Source: Carnobacterium sp. CP1 (lineage in GTDB: Bacteria > Bacillota > Bacilli > Lactobacillales > Carnobacteriaceae). Taken from it: a DNA stretch of 64,000 bases. The position numbers and the translations under genes were made by a program. The notes under the pieces are model-generated. The model saw nothing but the letters and a program-made list of their open reading frames with translations, made no database searches and was not told the DNA's origin. Location: the NCBI RefSeq assembly GCF_001483965.1, contig NZ_CP010796.1, positions 558,001 to 622,000 on the forward strand. The letters are read 5' to 3'. Below, piece after piece: positions 35,562-47,334 of this stretch. The first letter of the stretch is position 1. Each line of letters opens with the position of its first letter.

Positions 35562-36509
35562 TTAGGTTTTTAGTCTAGTAGAATAATCTACTTCTTTTAA
35601 ATAATGATCAAAATCTTCTAAAAAATGTTTGATTCGCGGAATCAACTCTTTATCATGTCGGTAAACAAAAGATAATTGAAAAACGATGGGCGGTTCGAAC
35701 GATAATGCTCTAGCAGACATTTTATCTTGATTGGCACGTACAAATGATTTAGGCAATGCAGTAAAGCTTTTTGTAGCTTCGCTAAATTCATACAATTGTT
35801 CCGGGGTCGTAAAAAAGCCAGAAATTGAAGGCCAGTCAGACAACTGGTTTTTAAAGGTCTCACGAAGTAAATCATTGATATAATATGTATCAGGATAAAC
35901 GGACCATGGATGATTGGTCGTTTGACTTAACATGATGGTTTCTTGATCAGCCAATTCTTCTTTATGGTGTAAAAAAAGCAGTTCTTCATCAATAATTTTT
36001 CGTGAAGAATATGGTTTCCAATTTACTATCTTTTGATCGGGTAAATACATAATGGCTAAATCGATTTTGTTGTTTTCTAATTTATGCCAGATTTCGTCAC
36101 GAGTCAGCATATAAAGCGTTACTTTGATTCCGGGATTTTCCTTAAAATAATACATGATAAACTGCATAAATATTTTATCTTCAATAGAAGACAATAAGCC
36201 TAACTTAACATCGCCTTGGTTAGAATTCGTTGTTTTTTGTATCTCGTTAGAGGCATTATTTAAGATCGTATAAATAGAGTGCGTTGTCCGCAGCATAGTC
36301 TGCCCTGCTTCAGTCATATATAACTTTTTTCCAATAGAATAGAATAACGGCGCATCAATTGAGCGCTCAATCTTTTTAATTTGTTGGGTTAAGGCTGGTT
36401 GTGAGATCCCTAAAATGTGAGCTGCTTTTGTGTAGTTCATGGTTTCAGCTAGCTGCAAAAAGTAATCCAATGTTTTTGAAGAAAAAATAGATACCTTTTT
36501 CTGATCCAT
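35562..36509 (-). CDS. LysR-family transcriptional regulator
   Basis: A 315-residue regulator with an N-terminal winged helix-turn-helix (YTKAAHILGISQPALTQQIKKIE, about 26-48) and a substrate-binding-like sensor domain. Targets unknown; neighbours are ppaC and pflA, both on the same strand. Its ATG follows AGAGGTGACG. LysR proteins often control adjacent divergent genes, but none is divergent here. Confidence 0.88.
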   Translation of the reverse strand: MDQKKVSIFSSKTLDYFLQLAETMNYTKAAHILGISQPALTQQIKKIERSIDAPLFYSIGKKLYMTEAGQTMLRTTHSIYTILNNASNEIQKTTNSNQGDVKLGLLSSIEDKIFMQFIMYYFKENPGIKVTLYMLTRDEIWHKLENNKIDLAIMYLPDQKIVNWKPYSSRKIIDEELLFLHHKEELADQETIMLSQTTNHPWSVYPDTYYINDLLRETFKNQLSDWPSISGFFTTPEQLYEFSEATKSFTALPKSFVRANQDKMSARALSFEPPIVFQLSFVYRHDKELIPRIKHFLEDFDHYLKEVDYSTRLKT

Positions 36510-36641
36510 ATTATTAACGTCACCTCTTTCATTATAACCAGTTTCTTATGCAAATAGTTACTCTCATTCTAATAAACAAATAGAAAAAGAGCAACTAAAA
36601 ATTGCTCTTCCTTTGTTTCGTGTCATAAATTCACTTAAGCA

Positions 36642-37403
36642 CTATACCGTTTGATGCAGGGTATACTCATCCACATGTAAGAGTCGTTTGGCATTTTCTA
36701 CGCGTTCTGCAGTTGGCGGTTCGATGTGTTCTAATTTGTAGGGGATATTCAATGCCGCATATTTATAAACCCCTAATTTATGATAAGGCAGGATTTCAAC
36801 TTTAAGGACATTGCCCAAAGATTTGATGAATTCATCTAAACGCACCAAATCTTCATCCACATCTGATCGTTCTGGGACTAAGACATGCCTGATCCAAACC
36901 GGTTTTTTTATATCCGATAAATAACGCGCCATATTTAAAATGTTTTTATTCGACATCATTGTTAACTTTTTATGTTTTTCGTCATCGATGTGCTTGATAT
37001 CGAATAAGAGTAAGTCTGTGTATTTCATCAATTCTTCAAAACGGCTAAAAAAAGGATCATCATACGTAAAAGGTTGACCACATGTATCAAGCGTTGTATG
37101 AACGCCTTCAGCTTGAGCTTTTTTAAAAAGTTCAATTAGAAAATCAATGTGCAGCAGTGGTTCCCCTCCGCTAATGGTGATTCCGCCCTTTTCTCCCCAA
37201 TATTCACGATAAGCTAATGCCTCTTCGAGTAATTCATCGGCAGTGTAAGGTGTCCCTCCTCCCATATTCCAAGTATCTGGGTTATGGCAAAATTCACAAC
37301 GCATACGACAGCCTTGCATAAAAGCGATAAAACGGATTCCAGGACCATCTACTGATCCAAAGCTTTCTGTTGAATGCACATAACCGGTAGTTAAATCCCT
37401 CAT
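36642..37403 (-). CDS. pflA: pyruvate formate-lyase activating enzyme
   Basis: Radical SAM enzyme that installs the glycyl radical on PflB under anaerobic conditions. The 253 residues contain the 4Fe-4S motif CRMRCEFCHNPDTW (CxxxCxxC, about 32-39) and the SAM-binding GGITISGGEPLLH. It follows pflB by about 100 nt with a hairpin in between. AAAGGAGG precedes the ATG. Confidence 0.96.
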   Translation of the reverse strand: MRDLTTGYVHSTESFGSVDGPGIRFIAFMQGCRMRCEFCHNPDTWNMGGGTPYTADELLEEALAYREYWGEKGGITISGGEPLLHIDFLIELFKKAQAEGVHTTLDTCGQPFTYDDPFFSRFEELMKYTDLLLFDIKHIDDEKHKKLTMMSNKNILNMARYLSDIKKPVWIRHVLVPERSDVDEDLVRLDEFIKSLGNVLKVEILPYHKLGVYKYAALNIPYKLEHIEPPTAERVENAKRLLHVDEYTLHQTV

Positions 37404-37425
37404 GATAAAACCTCCTTTATTTTAG

Positions 37426-37462
37426 AAGGCACACTTTCTTTTTTATAAAGAAAGTGTGCCAG
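37426..37462 (-). other. intercistronic hairpin between pflB and pflA
   Basis: GGCACACTTTCTT pairs with AAGAAAGTGTGCC across six bases. On the minus strand the stem is followed by TTCTAAAATAAAG, not a T-run, so it is more likely an RNA-processing or stability element, or a leaky terminator, than a full stop. Confidence 0.6.
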
Positions 37463-37504
37463 ACATACATTATTTTCTAAAAAGTATAACATCAACGTTT
37501 ATTT

Positions 37505-39733
37505 TTACATACTGCCGTGCATCGTACGGTTGATAACATCCATCTGTTGCTCACGCGTTAGCTTAATGAAGTTTACAGCGTAGCCAGAGACACGGATCGT
37601 TAATTGCGGGTAATCTTCCGGATGGTCCATAGCATCTAACAGCGTTTCTCGATTAAAGACATTCACGTTTAGATGATGCCCGCCTTTTTTTACGTAGCCG
37701 TCTAACATATTTGCTAGATTTGATTGTTGAACCTCATCTTCTTTCCCTAATGCTTTAGGAATAATCGAGAACGTATTTGAAATGCCGTCTAAAGAGTAAC
37801 GATAAGGTATTTTAGCCACTGAATTTAAACTTGCTAATGCTCCATGTGTATCACGCCCGTGCATAGGATTCGCACCAGGAGCAAAAGGTTCCCCTGCACG
37901 ACGTCCATCAGGAGTGTTTCCAGTCTTTTTACCGTAAACGACATTTGATGTGATTGTTAAAATAGATGTTGTGTGTGTTGCTCCCCGATATGTGGGGTGT
38001 TTTTTTACTTTTGACATAAATGTTTTTAATAACCAGATGCCAATATCATCTGCACGATTATCATTATTGCCAAATTTAGGGTAGTCCCCTTCAATTTCAT
38101 AATCAGTGACTAAGCCGTTTTCGTCGCGAATAGCTTTGACTTTAGCGTATTTAATAGCTGATAAGGAATCAATGACTACAGAGAACCCAGCAATACCAGT
38201 CGCCATAGTTCTCATTACTTCGCTATCGTGTAAGGCCATTTCAATGCGCTCATAAGAGTATTTATCATGCATGTAATGAATGATATTCAATGTGTTCAAA
38301 TACAAACCAGCGATCCATTCCATCATTGCATCATATTTTTCCATTACTTCGTCATAGTCTAAATACTCTGAAGTGATCGGCTGATATTTAGGCCCGATTT
38401 GAACTTTTAGTTTTTCATCTACCCCGCCGTTGATTGCGTATAATAAGGTTTTTGCTAAGTTAGCACGAGCGCCAAAAAACTGCATCTGTTTGCCGATCCG
38501 CATAGCAGAAACACAGCACGCAATCCCATAATCGTCTCCCCATTCAAGTCGCATAACGTCATCGTTTTCATATTGGATGGCACTGGAAGCGATTGAAACT
38601 TTTGCACAATACTTTTTAAAGTTTTCCGGCAAACGCGTTGACCAAAGTACCGTCAAGTTAGGTTCAGGTGCAGGTCCTAAGTTCGTTAAACTGTGTAAGA
38701 AACGATAACTATTCTTGGTGACGAGATGACGTCCATCTTCTCCTACGCCACCAATTGATTCGGTAACCCAAGTAGGATCGCCAGAAAATAAATCATTGTA
38801 GTCTGGAGTCCGAGAAAATTTAACTAAGCGAAGCTTCATAATAAAGTGATCAACAATTTCTTGTGCTTCAACTTCAGTTAACGTTCCATTAGCGAGATCA
38901 CGTTCGATATAAACATCCAAGAAAGTAGAAGTCCGTCCCAATGACATAGCAGCACCATTTTGTTCTTTGACCGCTGCTAAGTAGCCTAAATACAACCATT
39001 GGAAAGCTTCAATGGCTGTTGAAGCGGGTTGGGAAATGTCAAATCCATAGATATGTCCTAACTCTTTCAATTCGATCAAAGCTCTGATTTGTTCATTTAA
39101 TTCTTCACGGTCGCGTATCACATTTTCACTCATAGTACCGTATCCTGTATTAGCTAAATCGCTTTTTTTCTCAGCAATCAAACGATCTACGCCATATAAA
39201 GCCACTCTGCGGTAATCTCCAATGATTCTTCCGCGTCCATAAGCATCCGGGAGACCTGTAATGATGCCGCTGCGGCGAGCAGCACGGATTTCTGGAGTAT
39301 AGGCATCAAATACACCTTGATTGTGTGTTTTACGATAATCGCGAAAAATGTGTGAAACTTCAGGATCAATGCTAAATCCATAAGATTCAGCTGATTGTTC
39401 GCTCATGCGAATACCTCCAAACGGCTGCAATCCTCGTTTAAAAGGTTTTTCAGTTTGAAATCCAGTTATTTTTTCAAATTCTTTATTCAAATAGCCTGCA
39501 GCATGAGAAGTGATCGTGGAAACCACCTTAGTATCCATGTCCAATACCCCGCCTGCTTCGCGTTCAGCTTTGTTTAATTCCATCACCTGTTTCCATAATG
39601 CAGCGGTAGCCTCAGTAGAACCCTCTAAAAATTCGTCAGTACCGTCATAAGGCTGATAGTTTTGTTGTATAAACTCACGTACGTCAATTTCTTCTTTCCA
39701 TACTTTCCCTTTAAACCCTTGCCATTGTTCCAT
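37505..39733 (-). CDS. pflB: formate C-acetyltransferase (pyruvate formate-lyase)
   Basis: Glycyl-radical enzyme that cleaves pyruvate with CoA to acetyl-CoA and formate, the main anaerobic mixed-acid route in these bacteria. The 742 residues match the family length. The adjacent active-site cysteines are in [13 protein letters not shown] (about 404-416) and the glycyl-radical motif is RVSGYAVNF near residue 718. AAGGAGG precedes the ATG. A palindrome lies at the predicted transcription start. Confidence 0.97.
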   Translation of the reverse strand: MEQWQGFKGKVWKEEIDVREFIQQNYQPYDGTDEFLEGSTEATAALWKQVMELNKAEREAGGVLDMDTKVVSTITSHAAGYLNKEFEKITGFQTEKPFKRGLQPFGGIRMSEQSAESYGFSIDPEVSHIFRDYRKTHNQGVFDAYTPEIRAARRSGIITGLPDAYGRGRIIGDYRRVALYGVDRLIAEKKSDLANTGYGTMSENVIRDREELNEQIRALIELKELGHIYGFDISQPASTAIEAFQWLYLGYLAAVKEQNGAAMSLGRTSTFLDVYIERDLANGTLTEVEAQEIVDHFIMKLRLVKFSRTPDYNDLFSGDPTWVTESIGGVGEDGRHLVTKNSYRFLHSLTNLGPAPEPNLTVLWSTRLPENFKKYCAKVSIASSAIQYENDDVMRLEWGDDYGIACCVSAMRIGKQMQFFGARANLAKTLLYAINGGVDEKLKVQIGPKYQPITSEYLDYDEVMEKYDAMMEWIAGLYLNTLNIIHYMHDKYSYERIEMALHDSEVMRTMATGIAGFSVVIDSLSAIKYAKVKAIRDENGLVTDYEIEGDYPKFGNNDNRADDIGIWLLKTFMSKVKKHPTYRGATHTTSILTITSNVVYGKKTGNTPDGRRAGEPFAPGANPMHGRDTHGALASLNSVAKIPYRYSLDGISNTFSIIPKALGKEDEVQQSNLANMLDGYVKKGGHHLNVNVFNRETLLDAMDHPEDYPQLTIRVSGYAVNFIKLTREQQMDVINRTMHGSM

Positions 39734-39767
39734 TATAAGTGAACCTCCTTATAAATTAAAATATTTA

Positions 39768-39814
39768 TGTAACAGCTTTTACATGCTCAGTATAACACAA
39801 GTTAAAAATAAAAC
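39768..39814 (-). promoter_or_regulatory. pflB promoter with palindromic site
   Basis: On the minus strand TTGTTT and TATACT with a 16-base spacer form a promoter. Next to the start point lies TGTAACAGCTTTTACA (39768-39783), a TGTAA-N6-TTACA palindrome. It does not fit the 14-bp CcpA cre pattern. The binding factor is unknown. Confidence 0.5.
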
Positions 39815-39999
39815 AATCTTATTAACGCTATATTCCATAGTATTTTATAATTAAAACATATTTTTGTTTAAATTTCCTTTAGAATAAACGTTCATTAAAC
39901 TGCAGATGGTTTATTTGTTTATGTTGGTTATTTCACAAAAATATTTTCTAAATACTTCTGTACTAGTATACGCGACTTTTATCCGCTCGTTGTAGTACA

Positions 40000-40034
40000 A
40001 AAAAAGAGTGCGAATCTCTTCGCACTCTTTTTTT
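40000..40034 (-). terminator. terminator of parC
   Basis: AGAGTGCGAA and TTCGCACTCT flank TCTC; A7 on the left gives the U-tract for the minus-strand transcript. T7 on the right would allow use in the other direction. Confidence 0.9.
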
Positions 40035-42488
40035 CTATTCTTTTATTTCATAGACAACTTTTTTGTGTACATCAACAGGTGCTCCATCGGTAGCTTCATC
40101 CAAAATAAATGAACCATTTGAATAGCGATCGCTAATTTGATAACTCGTACTAGATAAATCGAACGCGTTATCTTTTTCAGTTAAAATAATGTATTCCTGA
40201 TTTTTTTCACCATCTAATAAAAAGGCAACTCGATGAGGATTGTTTTTCAATTCTCTCAATACCAATAAGCCACGTTTGGCTCGTCCTAATGAATCAAAAT
40301 CATGGATATTCATTTTCTTAACAGAACCACGTTGAGTAACAAGAATGACTTCTGTCTTAGGGGCTTCCGCTTCAAATAATATCCCGTTAACAACATAATC
40401 GCCATCTTTAAGATTGATGGATTTTACTCCTCCTGCTTTCGCTCCGACTATCGGAACCTCAGCCAGTGGGTAGCGTAAGCCAAAACCACGATGAGTAACT
40501 AAAAAGACATCTTGTCCTGTTTGATCTTCAGTGTAAATGACATTAACGATAGCATCTGAATCTGTTTTCAGCTTCATAGCTACGAACGATTTTGTTCGAT
40601 AACTGCGGCCAACCACGAAATCTGCTGCGCTCGTTTGTTTAATAAACCCTTCTTCGCTTATCAAGGTAAAGGTCGCAGACGGATTAAAGTCTTTTAAGGC
40701 AAATGCCTTAAGAACCATTTCGTCTGTCTCAAAGGTGATATTTTGAGAGAGGTGTTCTCCGATATCTTTCCATCTTAATTCTGTCAATTCATGAACTGGC
40801 CGGTAAATGATATTCCCTTTAGTAGTGAAAAGCAGGAGATGGTTTAATGTATTCATCTGTTCAATGAAAATTGGATAATCACCTTCACGCATTCCAATTT
40901 CTTCAGGTTTCGAAGCTCCATAGGAACGCAAGCTGGTTCGCTTGATATACCCTTCTTTTGTCACGGAAACAATCACTTCTTCTTGAGCTACAAGCACTTC
41001 CGTCTCCACTTTTAACTCTTCAATTTCATTCTCAATGACTGTCCGACGCGGGCTGCCATACTTTTTCTTAATCTCAGCTAACTCTTGTTTCATCACGCGT
41101 CTCATCTCAGCTGGACTCGTTAATATTTTTTTGAAAGAAGCAATGGCTTTGCTCAAAGCATCTGCTTCACTTTCCAGCGCTGTAATATCCGTATTGGTCA
41201 ATCGGTACAGTTGCAAAGAAACAATTGCCTCGGCTTGTGCTTCAGTAAAGTCAAATTGCTCAATGATATTATCTTTTGCATTCTTCTTATCCTTACTGTT
41301 TCGAATCGCACTGATAACTTGATCTAAAATAGAAAGTGCTTTGATCAAACCGACGACGATATGAGATCTGCTTTCAGCTTTTCTTAGATTAAAATTGGTG
41401 CGTCGTGTAATGATTTCCCGTTGGTGTTCAAGATACGCTTCTAGCATCCGAGAAATGCCTACTTGTTTCGGTCGTTTTTGGTCAATAGCTACCATATTAA
41501 AATTATATGAAACTTGTAAATCGGTGTTTTTCAATAGGTAAGTTAATATTCCGTTAGCGTTCGCTTCTTTTTTCAATTCTACAACGATTTGTAATCCGGT
41601 ACGATCCGATTCGTCTCGAACCTCAGCAATACCATCCACTCGTTTGTTGATCCGGATTTCATCCATTTTCCGGACTAATACAGCTTTATTGACTTCATAA
41701 GGAATTTCGTTGATAACAATTTGTTGTTTTCCGCCTCTTAAATCTTCAATACGCGTTTTTGAACGGACAACGACTTTTCCTTTTCCGGTTTCATAAGCTT
41801 TTTTAATCCCGCTTAGCCCTTGCAAAATACCGCCTGTAGGGAAATCTGGTCCTTTTAAGTAAACCATTAAGTCAGATACCTTTGCATTCGGATGATCTAT
41901 TAAGTGCATCGTTGCATCAATGACTTCACTTAAGTTATGCGGAGGGATATCGGTTGCATATCCTGCTGAGATTCCTGTTGCACCATTGACTAGCAAATTA
42001 GGATAGCGAACAGGTAAAACAGTCGGTTCCTCATCTGTATCGTCAAAGTTTAAAACAAAATCAACAGTTTCTTTCTCGATATCGCGTAAGAGTTCTTCCG
42101 CAATTTTAGATAAACGAGCTTCTGTATACCGCATTGCTGCTGGCGGGTCACCGTCCATACTTCCGTTGTTTCCATGCATTTCAACCAGTTCTTCACGTAG
42201 TTTCCAGTCTTGACTCAACCGCACCATCGCTTCATATACACTGCTATCTCCATGCGGATGATAATTCCCGATAACGTTTCCGACTGTCTTAGCCGATTTC
42301 CGAAAGCCTTTTTCAGAAGTGTTGCCTTCTACGTTCATGGCATATAAAATTCGACGTTGAACCGGTTTTAAACCATCACGAATATCTGGGAGAGCACGTT
42401 CCTGGATAATGTATTTTGAGTAACGTCCAAAGCGGTCTCCCATAACTTCTTCAAGAGTCAGTTCTTGAATGTCCGCTCTATTCTCCAT
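40035..42488 (-). CDS. parC: DNA topoisomerase IV subunit A
   Basis: Cleaves and rejoins DNA to separate daughter chromosomes, as an A2B2 complex with ParE. The 817 residues include the quinolone-region motif [17 protein letters not shown] (about 76-92), where the Ser and Glu associated with sensitivity are both present, the catalytic Tyr in [11 protein letters not shown] (about 119), and a C-terminal beta-pinwheel with repeats. The start overlaps parE by 11 nt. Confidence 0.96.
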   Translation of the reverse strand: MENRADIQELTLEEVMGDRFGRYSKYIIQERALPDIRDGLKPVQRRILYAMNVEGNTSEKGFRKSAKTVGNVIGNYHPHGDSSVYEAMVRLSQDWKLREELVEMHGNNGSMDGDPPAAMRYTEARLSKIAEELLRDIEKETVDFVLNFDDTDEEPTVLPVRYPNLLVNGATGISAGYATDIPPHNLSEVIDATMHLIDHPNAKVSDLMVYLKGPDFPTGGILQGLSGIKKAYETGKGKVVVRSKTRIEDLRGGKQQIVINEIPYEVNKAVLVRKMDEIRINKRVDGIAEVRDESDRTGLQIVVELKKEANANGILTYLLKNTDLQVSYNFNMVAIDQKRPKQVGISRMLEAYLEHQREIITRRTNFNLRKAESRSHIVVGLIKALSILDQVISAIRNSKDKKNAKDNIIEQFDFTEAQAEAIVSLQLYRLTNTDITALESEADALSKAIASFKKILTSPAEMRRVMKQELAEIKKKYGSPRRTVIENEIEELKVETEVLVAQEEVIVSVTKEGYIKRTSLRSYGASKPEEIGMREGDYPIFIEQMNTLNHLLLFTTKGNIIYRPVHELTELRWKDIGEHLSQNITFETDEMVLKAFALKDFNPSATFTLISEEGFIKQTSAADFVVGRSYRTKSFVAMKLKTDSDAIVNVIYTEDQTGQDVFLVTHRGFGLRYPLAEVPIVGAKAGGVKSINLKDGDYVVNGILFEAEAPKTEVILVTQRGSVKKMNIHDFDSLGRAKRGLLVLRELKNNPHRVAFLLDGEKNQEYIILTEKDNAFDLSSTSYQISDRYSNGSFILDEATDGAPVDVHKKVVYEIKE

Positions 42489-44481
42489 CTACAGCACTTC
42501 CTTCATTTTCTAATTCCGATGTTTCCATAAGTTGATCATTGTCTAAAATACTGCTGCCTTCTTCTAGTGAGAATTCAACATGAGATTCGATCCATTTGCG
42601 TCGAGGTTCAACCTTATCTCCCATCAAAACAGAAACACGTCGTTCTGCTTGTGCAGCATCATCGATTCTAACACGAATGAGGGTTCGAGTCTCAGGATCC
42701 ATTGTCGTATCCCATAGCTGATCCGCATTCATCTCACCTAACCCTTTATAACGCTGTAAAATGTAATTTTTACCAAATTTTTTCGTTACGTCTACTAATT
42801 CATCATCCGTCCAAGCGTAGGCTATCTTTTCTTTTTTACCGATTCCTCTTGATAGTTTATATAATGGAGGTAAAGCTAAATAGATTTTACCCGCTTCAAT
42901 CAACGGTTTCATGTACCGATAAAAGAAGGTCAGCAACAGCACCTGAATATGGGCCCCATCGGTATCTGCATCGGTCATAATAATGATTTTATCGTAATTA
43001 CAGGCTTCTATATCAAATTCAGGCCCAACCCCGGCACCGATCGTATAAATCATCGTATTGATTTCTTCATTTTTCATGATGTCTTGTAATTTAGCTTTTT
43101 CAGTATTGATAACTTTTCCACGCAACGGTAAAATAGCTTGGAACTTACGATCACGTCCTTGTTTAGCTGATCCACCTGCAGAATCTCCCTCAACGAGGTA
43201 CAATTCATTACGTTTAGCATTTTTACTTTGCGCCGGCGTCAATTTACCTGATAACAATGACTCATTTTTTCTGCGTTTTTTCCCGTTTCGGCTTTCTTCA
43301 CGGGCTTTTCTGGCAGCGTCTCGAGCTTCTCGCGCGGTAAGAGCTTTACGAATGAGCTGTTGGCTCATTTCACCGTTCTCTATCAAATAGAAACCCATTT
43401 GTTCGCTGATGACCGCATCTACGGCTCCACGAGCTTGTGCCGTCCCTAATTTGCTTTTGGTTTGACCTTCAAATTGCAATAAATTTTCAGGAATACGAAC
43501 AGAAATGATCGCGGCTAACCCTTCTCGAAAGTCACTGCCTTCAAGATTTTTTTCTTTCTCTTTTAACAGATTTACTTTACGGGCATATTCATTAAATGTT
43601 TTAGTTAAAGCCGTCTTCATACTTGATTCATGTGTTCCACCGTCTTTGGTTCTCACGTTGTTAACAAACGATAAAATGTTTTCTGAATAGCCGTCATTGT
43701 ATTGGAACGAAAACTCCACTTCCATACTGTTGCTCTCTCCTGAAAAATAAGCAACTGGTGTTAAAGTATCTTTATCTTCATTTAAATAAGCGACAAATTC
43801 TTTGATTCCTTCTTCATAATGGAAAACGTCAGATTTATCGTTTCGCTCGTCAATCAGTTCAATCCGCAAATTTTTCAAAAGAAAAGCTGATTCTCGCAGC
43901 CTTTCTGATAAGACATCATAAGAGTAATTAACGGTAGAAAAGATTGTCGCATCTGGTTTAAAATGAACCGTTGTTCCGTTTTTTCCGCGATTGTTTTTCT
44001 TCTTTGTTAATGTTCCTTTTGGTTTTCCGCCGTTTACGAAATGTTGTTGGTACTCTGTGCCATCTCGAATGACAGTAACGGTCAGCCACTCAGAAAGTGC
44101 ATTAACCACACTTGCACCTACACCATGTAAACCACCCGATGTTTTATAACCGCCTTCTTGTCCAAACTTCCCACCGGCATGCAGCACAGTAAATATAACT
44201 TGGATCGTCGAAACGCCTGAAGAATGCATTCCAACTGGCATTCCGCGTCCATTGTCTTTTATACTAACACTATCGTCTTTGTGTAAAGTAACGATTATTT
44301 CATTACCGTAGCCAGATAAAGCTTCATCTACGGAATTATCAACAATCTCATATACTAAATGATGCAAACCTCTAGTATCTGTTGACCCAATATACATTCC
44401 CGGCCTTTTACGGACAGCATCTAATCCTTCAAGAACTTGAATGGATTCATCGTTGTATTCTACTTTTATTTTTTTTGGCAT
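42478..44481 (-). CDS. parE: DNA topoisomerase IV subunit B
   Basis: ATPase subunit of topoisomerase IV. The 667 residues show the GHKL ATPase motifs ([33 protein letters not shown]) and a TOPRIM domain with [20 protein letters not shown] and [11 protein letters not shown]. ParE rather than GyrB is supported by the opening [17 protein letters not shown] and by pairing with parC. Confidence 0.95.
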   Translation of the reverse strand: MPKKIKVEYNDESIQVLEGLDAVRKRPGMYIGSTDTRGLHHLVYEIVDNSVDEALSGYGNEIIVTLHKDDSVSIKDNGRGMPVGMHSSGVSTIQVIFTVLHAGGKFGQEGGYKTSGGLHGVGASVVNALSEWLTVTVIRDGTEYQQHFVNGGKPKGTLTKKKNNRGKNGTTVHFKPDATIFSTVNYSYDVLSERLRESAFLLKNLRIELIDERNDKSDVFHYEEGIKEFVAYLNEDKDTLTPVAYFSGESNSMEVEFSFQYNDGYSENILSFVNNVRTKDGGTHESSMKTALTKTFNEYARKVNLLKEKEKNLEGSDFREGLAAIISVRIPENLLQFEGQTKSKLGTAQARGAVDAVISEQMGFYLIENGEMSQQLIRKALTAREARDAARKAREESRNGKKRRKNESLLSGKLTPAQSKNAKRNELYLVEGDSAGGSAKQGRDRKFQAILPLRGKVINTEKAKLQDIMKNEEINTMIYTIGAGVGPEFDIEACNYDKIIIMTDADTDGAHIQVLLLTFFYRYMKPLIEAGKIYLALPPLYKLSRGIGKKEKIAYAWTDDELVDVTKKFGKNYILQRYKGLGEMNADQLWDTTMDPETRTLIRVRIDDAAQAERRVSVLMGDKVEPRRKWIESHVEFSLEEGSSILDNDQLMETSELENEGSAVDGE

Positions 44482-44900
44482 TAAAAAAACTCCTTAACCA
44501 TTATTACGAGTTACTTAGTGCGTTAATTAAAACTTACCTCAAAAAAATCCTTTTTCAAGTGCACAATTAAAAAGCTCACTTCGTATTCATCCGTTTATTT
44601 ATCTAAGCATCTATTCAATAATACTCTATCTAACAACGATTGAAAAGAAAAAATCGCTATTTCTGTAAAAAAAGGGAAAGTATGTTCGCATTCAAAAAAT
44701 GCACATCTCCTGCTTTACTATTAAACTAGTTCTCATAGTAAAACGCAAGAGGCAACTTAATTTCAATTCTTTTGCAACCGTTAAACAATGCTCTCTCTAT
44801 AATTTGGTTCAGCTTTATTCAATCGATTTTAACTAGCCTTACAGTAGAATAAGTGGTAAAATATGGCTTATCGGCAATCAAGTTGCTGAGTTAGGAGTGA
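44482..44900. other. divergent intergenic region parE / plsY
   Basis: About 420 bases holding the promoters of parE (minus) and plsY (plus). One imperfect hairpin is formed by TTTACTAT and ATAGTAAA (44715-44744). I see no ORF with a ribosome site. Confidence 0.5.
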
Positions 44901-45527
44901 GTGAAGTTGGTAAAAATTATACTCATGTTTATTACAGCCTACCTCTTAGGTTCTATACCATCTGGAGTGTGGTTAGGTAAAAAACTATATAAAAAAGATA
45001 TTCGTAATTATGGCAGTGGAAATTCAGGAACCACTAATACGTTTCGTGTATTAGGCGTAAAAGCTGGCATACTTGTATTGCTAGCAGACGTTTTAAAAGG
45101 AACATTAGCAGCGAGTTTGCCCTACTTAGTGCATTCTGATTTGAATCCAATGGTATTAGGCCTAGGAGCCATCCTAGGACACACATTCCCAATATTCGCT
45201 GAATTCAAAGGCGGAAAAGCAGTCGCTACCAGCGCAGGGGTTCTTCTGGCATACAATCCGACTTTTTTTATTTTCTGCGTGGTTTTATTTTTAGTGATTT
45301 TATTCTTTTCACGGATGGTCAGTTTTTCAAGTATGCTGGCCTTACTGATTATAACGCCGTCAACCCTTTTGACAAACGATTGGATTTTAACAACGATTGC
45401 CGCTGTCTTGACTGTTTTTATCATCTATCGTCACAAAGATAATATCAAAAGAATCCGTAACGGAACAGAAAGCAAAGTTCCATTTGGATTTGGTTATAAA
45501 AAAGATTCGTCTCAAACAAAAAAGTAA
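44901..45527 (+). CDS. plsY: glycerol-3-phosphate acyltransferase PlsY
   Basis: Transfers the acyl group from acyl-phosphate to glycerol-3-phosphate, the first step of phospholipid synthesis. The 208-residue membrane protein has about five hydrophobic segments and the three conserved cytoplasmic motifs [11 protein letters not shown] with [37 protein letters not shown], and [13 protein letters not shown]. The start is GTG after TAGGAG. Confidence 0.95.
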   Translation: MKLVKIILMFITAYLLGSIPSGVWLGKKLYKKDIRNYGSGNSGTTNTFRVLGVKAGILVLLADVLKGTLAASLPYLVHSDLNPMVLGLGAILGHTFPIFAEFKGGKAVATSAGVLLAYNPTFFIFCVVLFLVILFFSRMVSFSSMLALLIITPSTLLTNDWILTTIAAVLTVFIIYRHKDNIKRIRNGTESKVPFGFGYKKDSSQTKK

Positions 45528-45540
45528 TCCTCAACAAATC

Positions 45541-45579
45541 AAACGCCTGACAGATTTTTATCTGTCAGGCGTTTTTTTG
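45541..45579. terminator. bidirectional terminator plsY / galM-like
   Basis: ACGCCTGACAGAT and ATCTGTCAGGCGT flank TTTT and are followed by T7. Confidence 0.9.
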
Positions 45580-45586
45580 CACTAAA

Positions 45587-46465
45587 TCAATCAACAGCGA
45601 TTTCATAGTGGCAATTAAATTGTTCAGCCGGAGCCAGGTGTTGAATACCTAGCTTTTCTGTTAATTGTCCAGTTGCATCAAGTGAATCTGCCACTCCAAA
45701 CCATGGTTCAATACAAACAAACGGAGCTTCTTGTTTAGGAGGAGACCAAATACCAACGTATGGAAATCCTTCTAACGTTACGGCTACTTTATGCTTGGTT
45801 TTGTCTGATTGGATAGAAAATGTATTTTTCCTTTTAGTTTCGTAAATCAATGCATCTTGATCAAATAAAGCTCTTTTTAAAGCGATATCCGTATTGGTTT
45901 GAGCTAATGTACGGTTTTCGAGATCTAGATAAGGCCCTTCTAAAGGGATAAGCGTTCTAGAACGCTTAGGTGAAAAGTTCAAATAGTAATCTTCAAAAAC
46001 GGTCTCTGAGGTTAGAGGAACGTTAAACCCTGGATGGCCTCCAATTGAAAAATACATTTCTTCTTGTTGATTTAAGTTTTCAACTAAATAACCAACATCA
46101 AGAGTTTGGTTTTCTAAACGATAAGTAATCGTTAAACGAAAATCAAAAGGATACTTTTCTTTAGTAGAAGGATCGGCTGATAATTGTAAAGCTACTGCTG
46201 TTTCACTTTGTTGGGTTATATTAAAAGGGTAGTCTCTTGCAAAACCGTGTTGTGACATCGAGTATCGTTTGTTCTTGTATTCATATTGATCGTCTTTTAA
46301 TCGTCCGACGATTGGAAATAAAACCGGTGCTTGTCTATTCCAAAAAGCAGGGTCGCCTTGCCATAAGTACTCAATACCCGTTTCTTTATTTCTTAGACTC
46401 GTTAATTCTGCACCTTTTTCAGAAATAGTAACAATTAAGTTTTGGTTTTCTAATTTAATACTCAT
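45587..46465 (-). CDS. aldose 1-epimerase family protein
   Basis: A 292-residue galactose mutarotase-like protein of the LacX/YeaD-like branch. It has GAELTSLRNKETGIEYLWQGDPAFWNR near the N-terminus, LFPIVGRLKDD, a catalytic-type His in MSQHGFARD (about 73), another in GGHPGFN (about 146) and PFVCIEPWFG. It interconverts sugar anomers or a sugar phosphate. Stands alone, so the substrate is open. Confidence 0.85.
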   Translation of the reverse strand: MSIKLENQNLIVTISEKGAELTSLRNKETGIEYLWQGDPAFWNRQAPVLFPIVGRLKDDQYEYKNKRYSMSQHGFARDYPFNITQQSETAVALQLSADPSTKEKYPFDFRLTITYRLENQTLDVGYLVENLNQQEEMYFSIGGHPGFNVPLTSETVFEDYYLNFSPKRSRTLIPLEGPYLDLENRTLAQTNTDIALKRALFDQDALIYETKRKNTFSIQSDKTKHKVAVTLEGFPYVGIWSPPKQEAPFVCIEPWFGVADSLDATGQLTEKLGIQHLAPAEQFNCHYEIAVD

Positions 46466-46504
46466 TGATATCCCCCTTTAATCCCGTTTCTTTATTATTG
46501 GTTG

Positions 46505-47314
46505 TCAGTAAGCCCATTCTTTATCTAAAGCCTCGATAAACTTGGTATTATGGATACGAATATACGTCCCTTTCATTCCAAGTGATTTAGATTCGATGAT
46601 GCCGCCAGATTCTAATTTTCTTAAGGCATTAACAATCACCGAACGTGTGATTCCGATCTTATCCGCTACATTCGAAGCAGTCAGCCGTCCTTCTAAGCCG
46701 CCCAATTCTTCAAAAATAGCTTTGACAGCCTTCAATTCACTATAAGACAATGTTTTAATGGCAATTTGGACATTAGCCGAATCTCTAGCTTCTTCTTCGA
46801 TTTGAGTAGATTTCTTATAGATAATTTCAATCCCCACAACCGTCGCTGCATGTTCTCCTAATATCAGATCATCATCATCAAATTGAGGAGCTAAGCGGGC
46901 TAAAATCAACGTCCCTAATCGTTCACCAGCTGCATAGATAGGAATAACAGTGGTTAACCCATCTGTAAACAAATCGCGCGTTTCAATAGGAAAGACTGTA
47001 TAGTCGCTTTCAATACCAATATTGGTACGTGTTTCCTTAATTTCGAGCATGCTTAAAGCATACTCAAGCGGAAACTTCTTAGCATCCAGCATTTCTTTGA
47101 CTCGTTCGTTGTTGATTTCATGCTTTTCGGTATAGCCGAGTAGATTACCGGCTTCATCGATCAAATAAGTATTGGCATTTAAAACGTCTCCTAAGATAAC
47201 AGCCATATCAGTAAAGGGCAAATTCCCTTCTTCTATCGAGCCGTTGCTTACTACGCCGCCTTTTTTTTGAAGCATGTTATTGATTTTACGCATTTTTTGA
47301 AGTAAACCACTCAT
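46505..47314 (-). CDS. codY: GTP- and branched-chain-amino-acid-sensing pleiotropic repressor CodY
   Basis: Global nutritional regulator of low-GC Gram-positives. The 269 residues have an N-terminal GAF sensor domain and a C-terminal winged helix-turn-helix with ASNVADKIGITRSVIVNALRKLESGGIIESKS, nearly invariant in the family. GGAGGAAG precedes the ATG. It follows xerC-hslV-hslU as in the classic cod operon. Confidence 0.97.
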   Translation of the reverse strand: MSGLLQKMRKINNMLQKKGGVVSNGSIEEGNLPFTDMAVILGDVLNANTYLIDEAGNLLGYTEKHEINNERVKEMLDAKKFPLEYALSMLEIKETRTNIGIESDYTVFPIETRDLFTDGLTTVIPIYAAGERLGTLILARLAPQFDDDDLILGEHAATVVGIEIIYKKSTQIEEEARDSANVQIAIKTLSYSELKAVKAIFEELGGLEGRLTASNVADKIGITRSVIVNALRKLESGGIIESKSLGMKGTYIRIHNTKFIEALDKEWAY

Positions 47315-47334
47315 GTTCTTCCTCCAAATAGTTA

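Noticed and set aside
37426-37462. Full intrinsic terminator between pflB and pflA
   Set aside because: There is no T-run after the stem on the minus strand.
39768-39783. CcpA cre site at pflB
   Set aside because: The palindrome is 16 bases with an AG centre and does not match the 14-bp cre consensus. Kept only as an unassigned palindrome.
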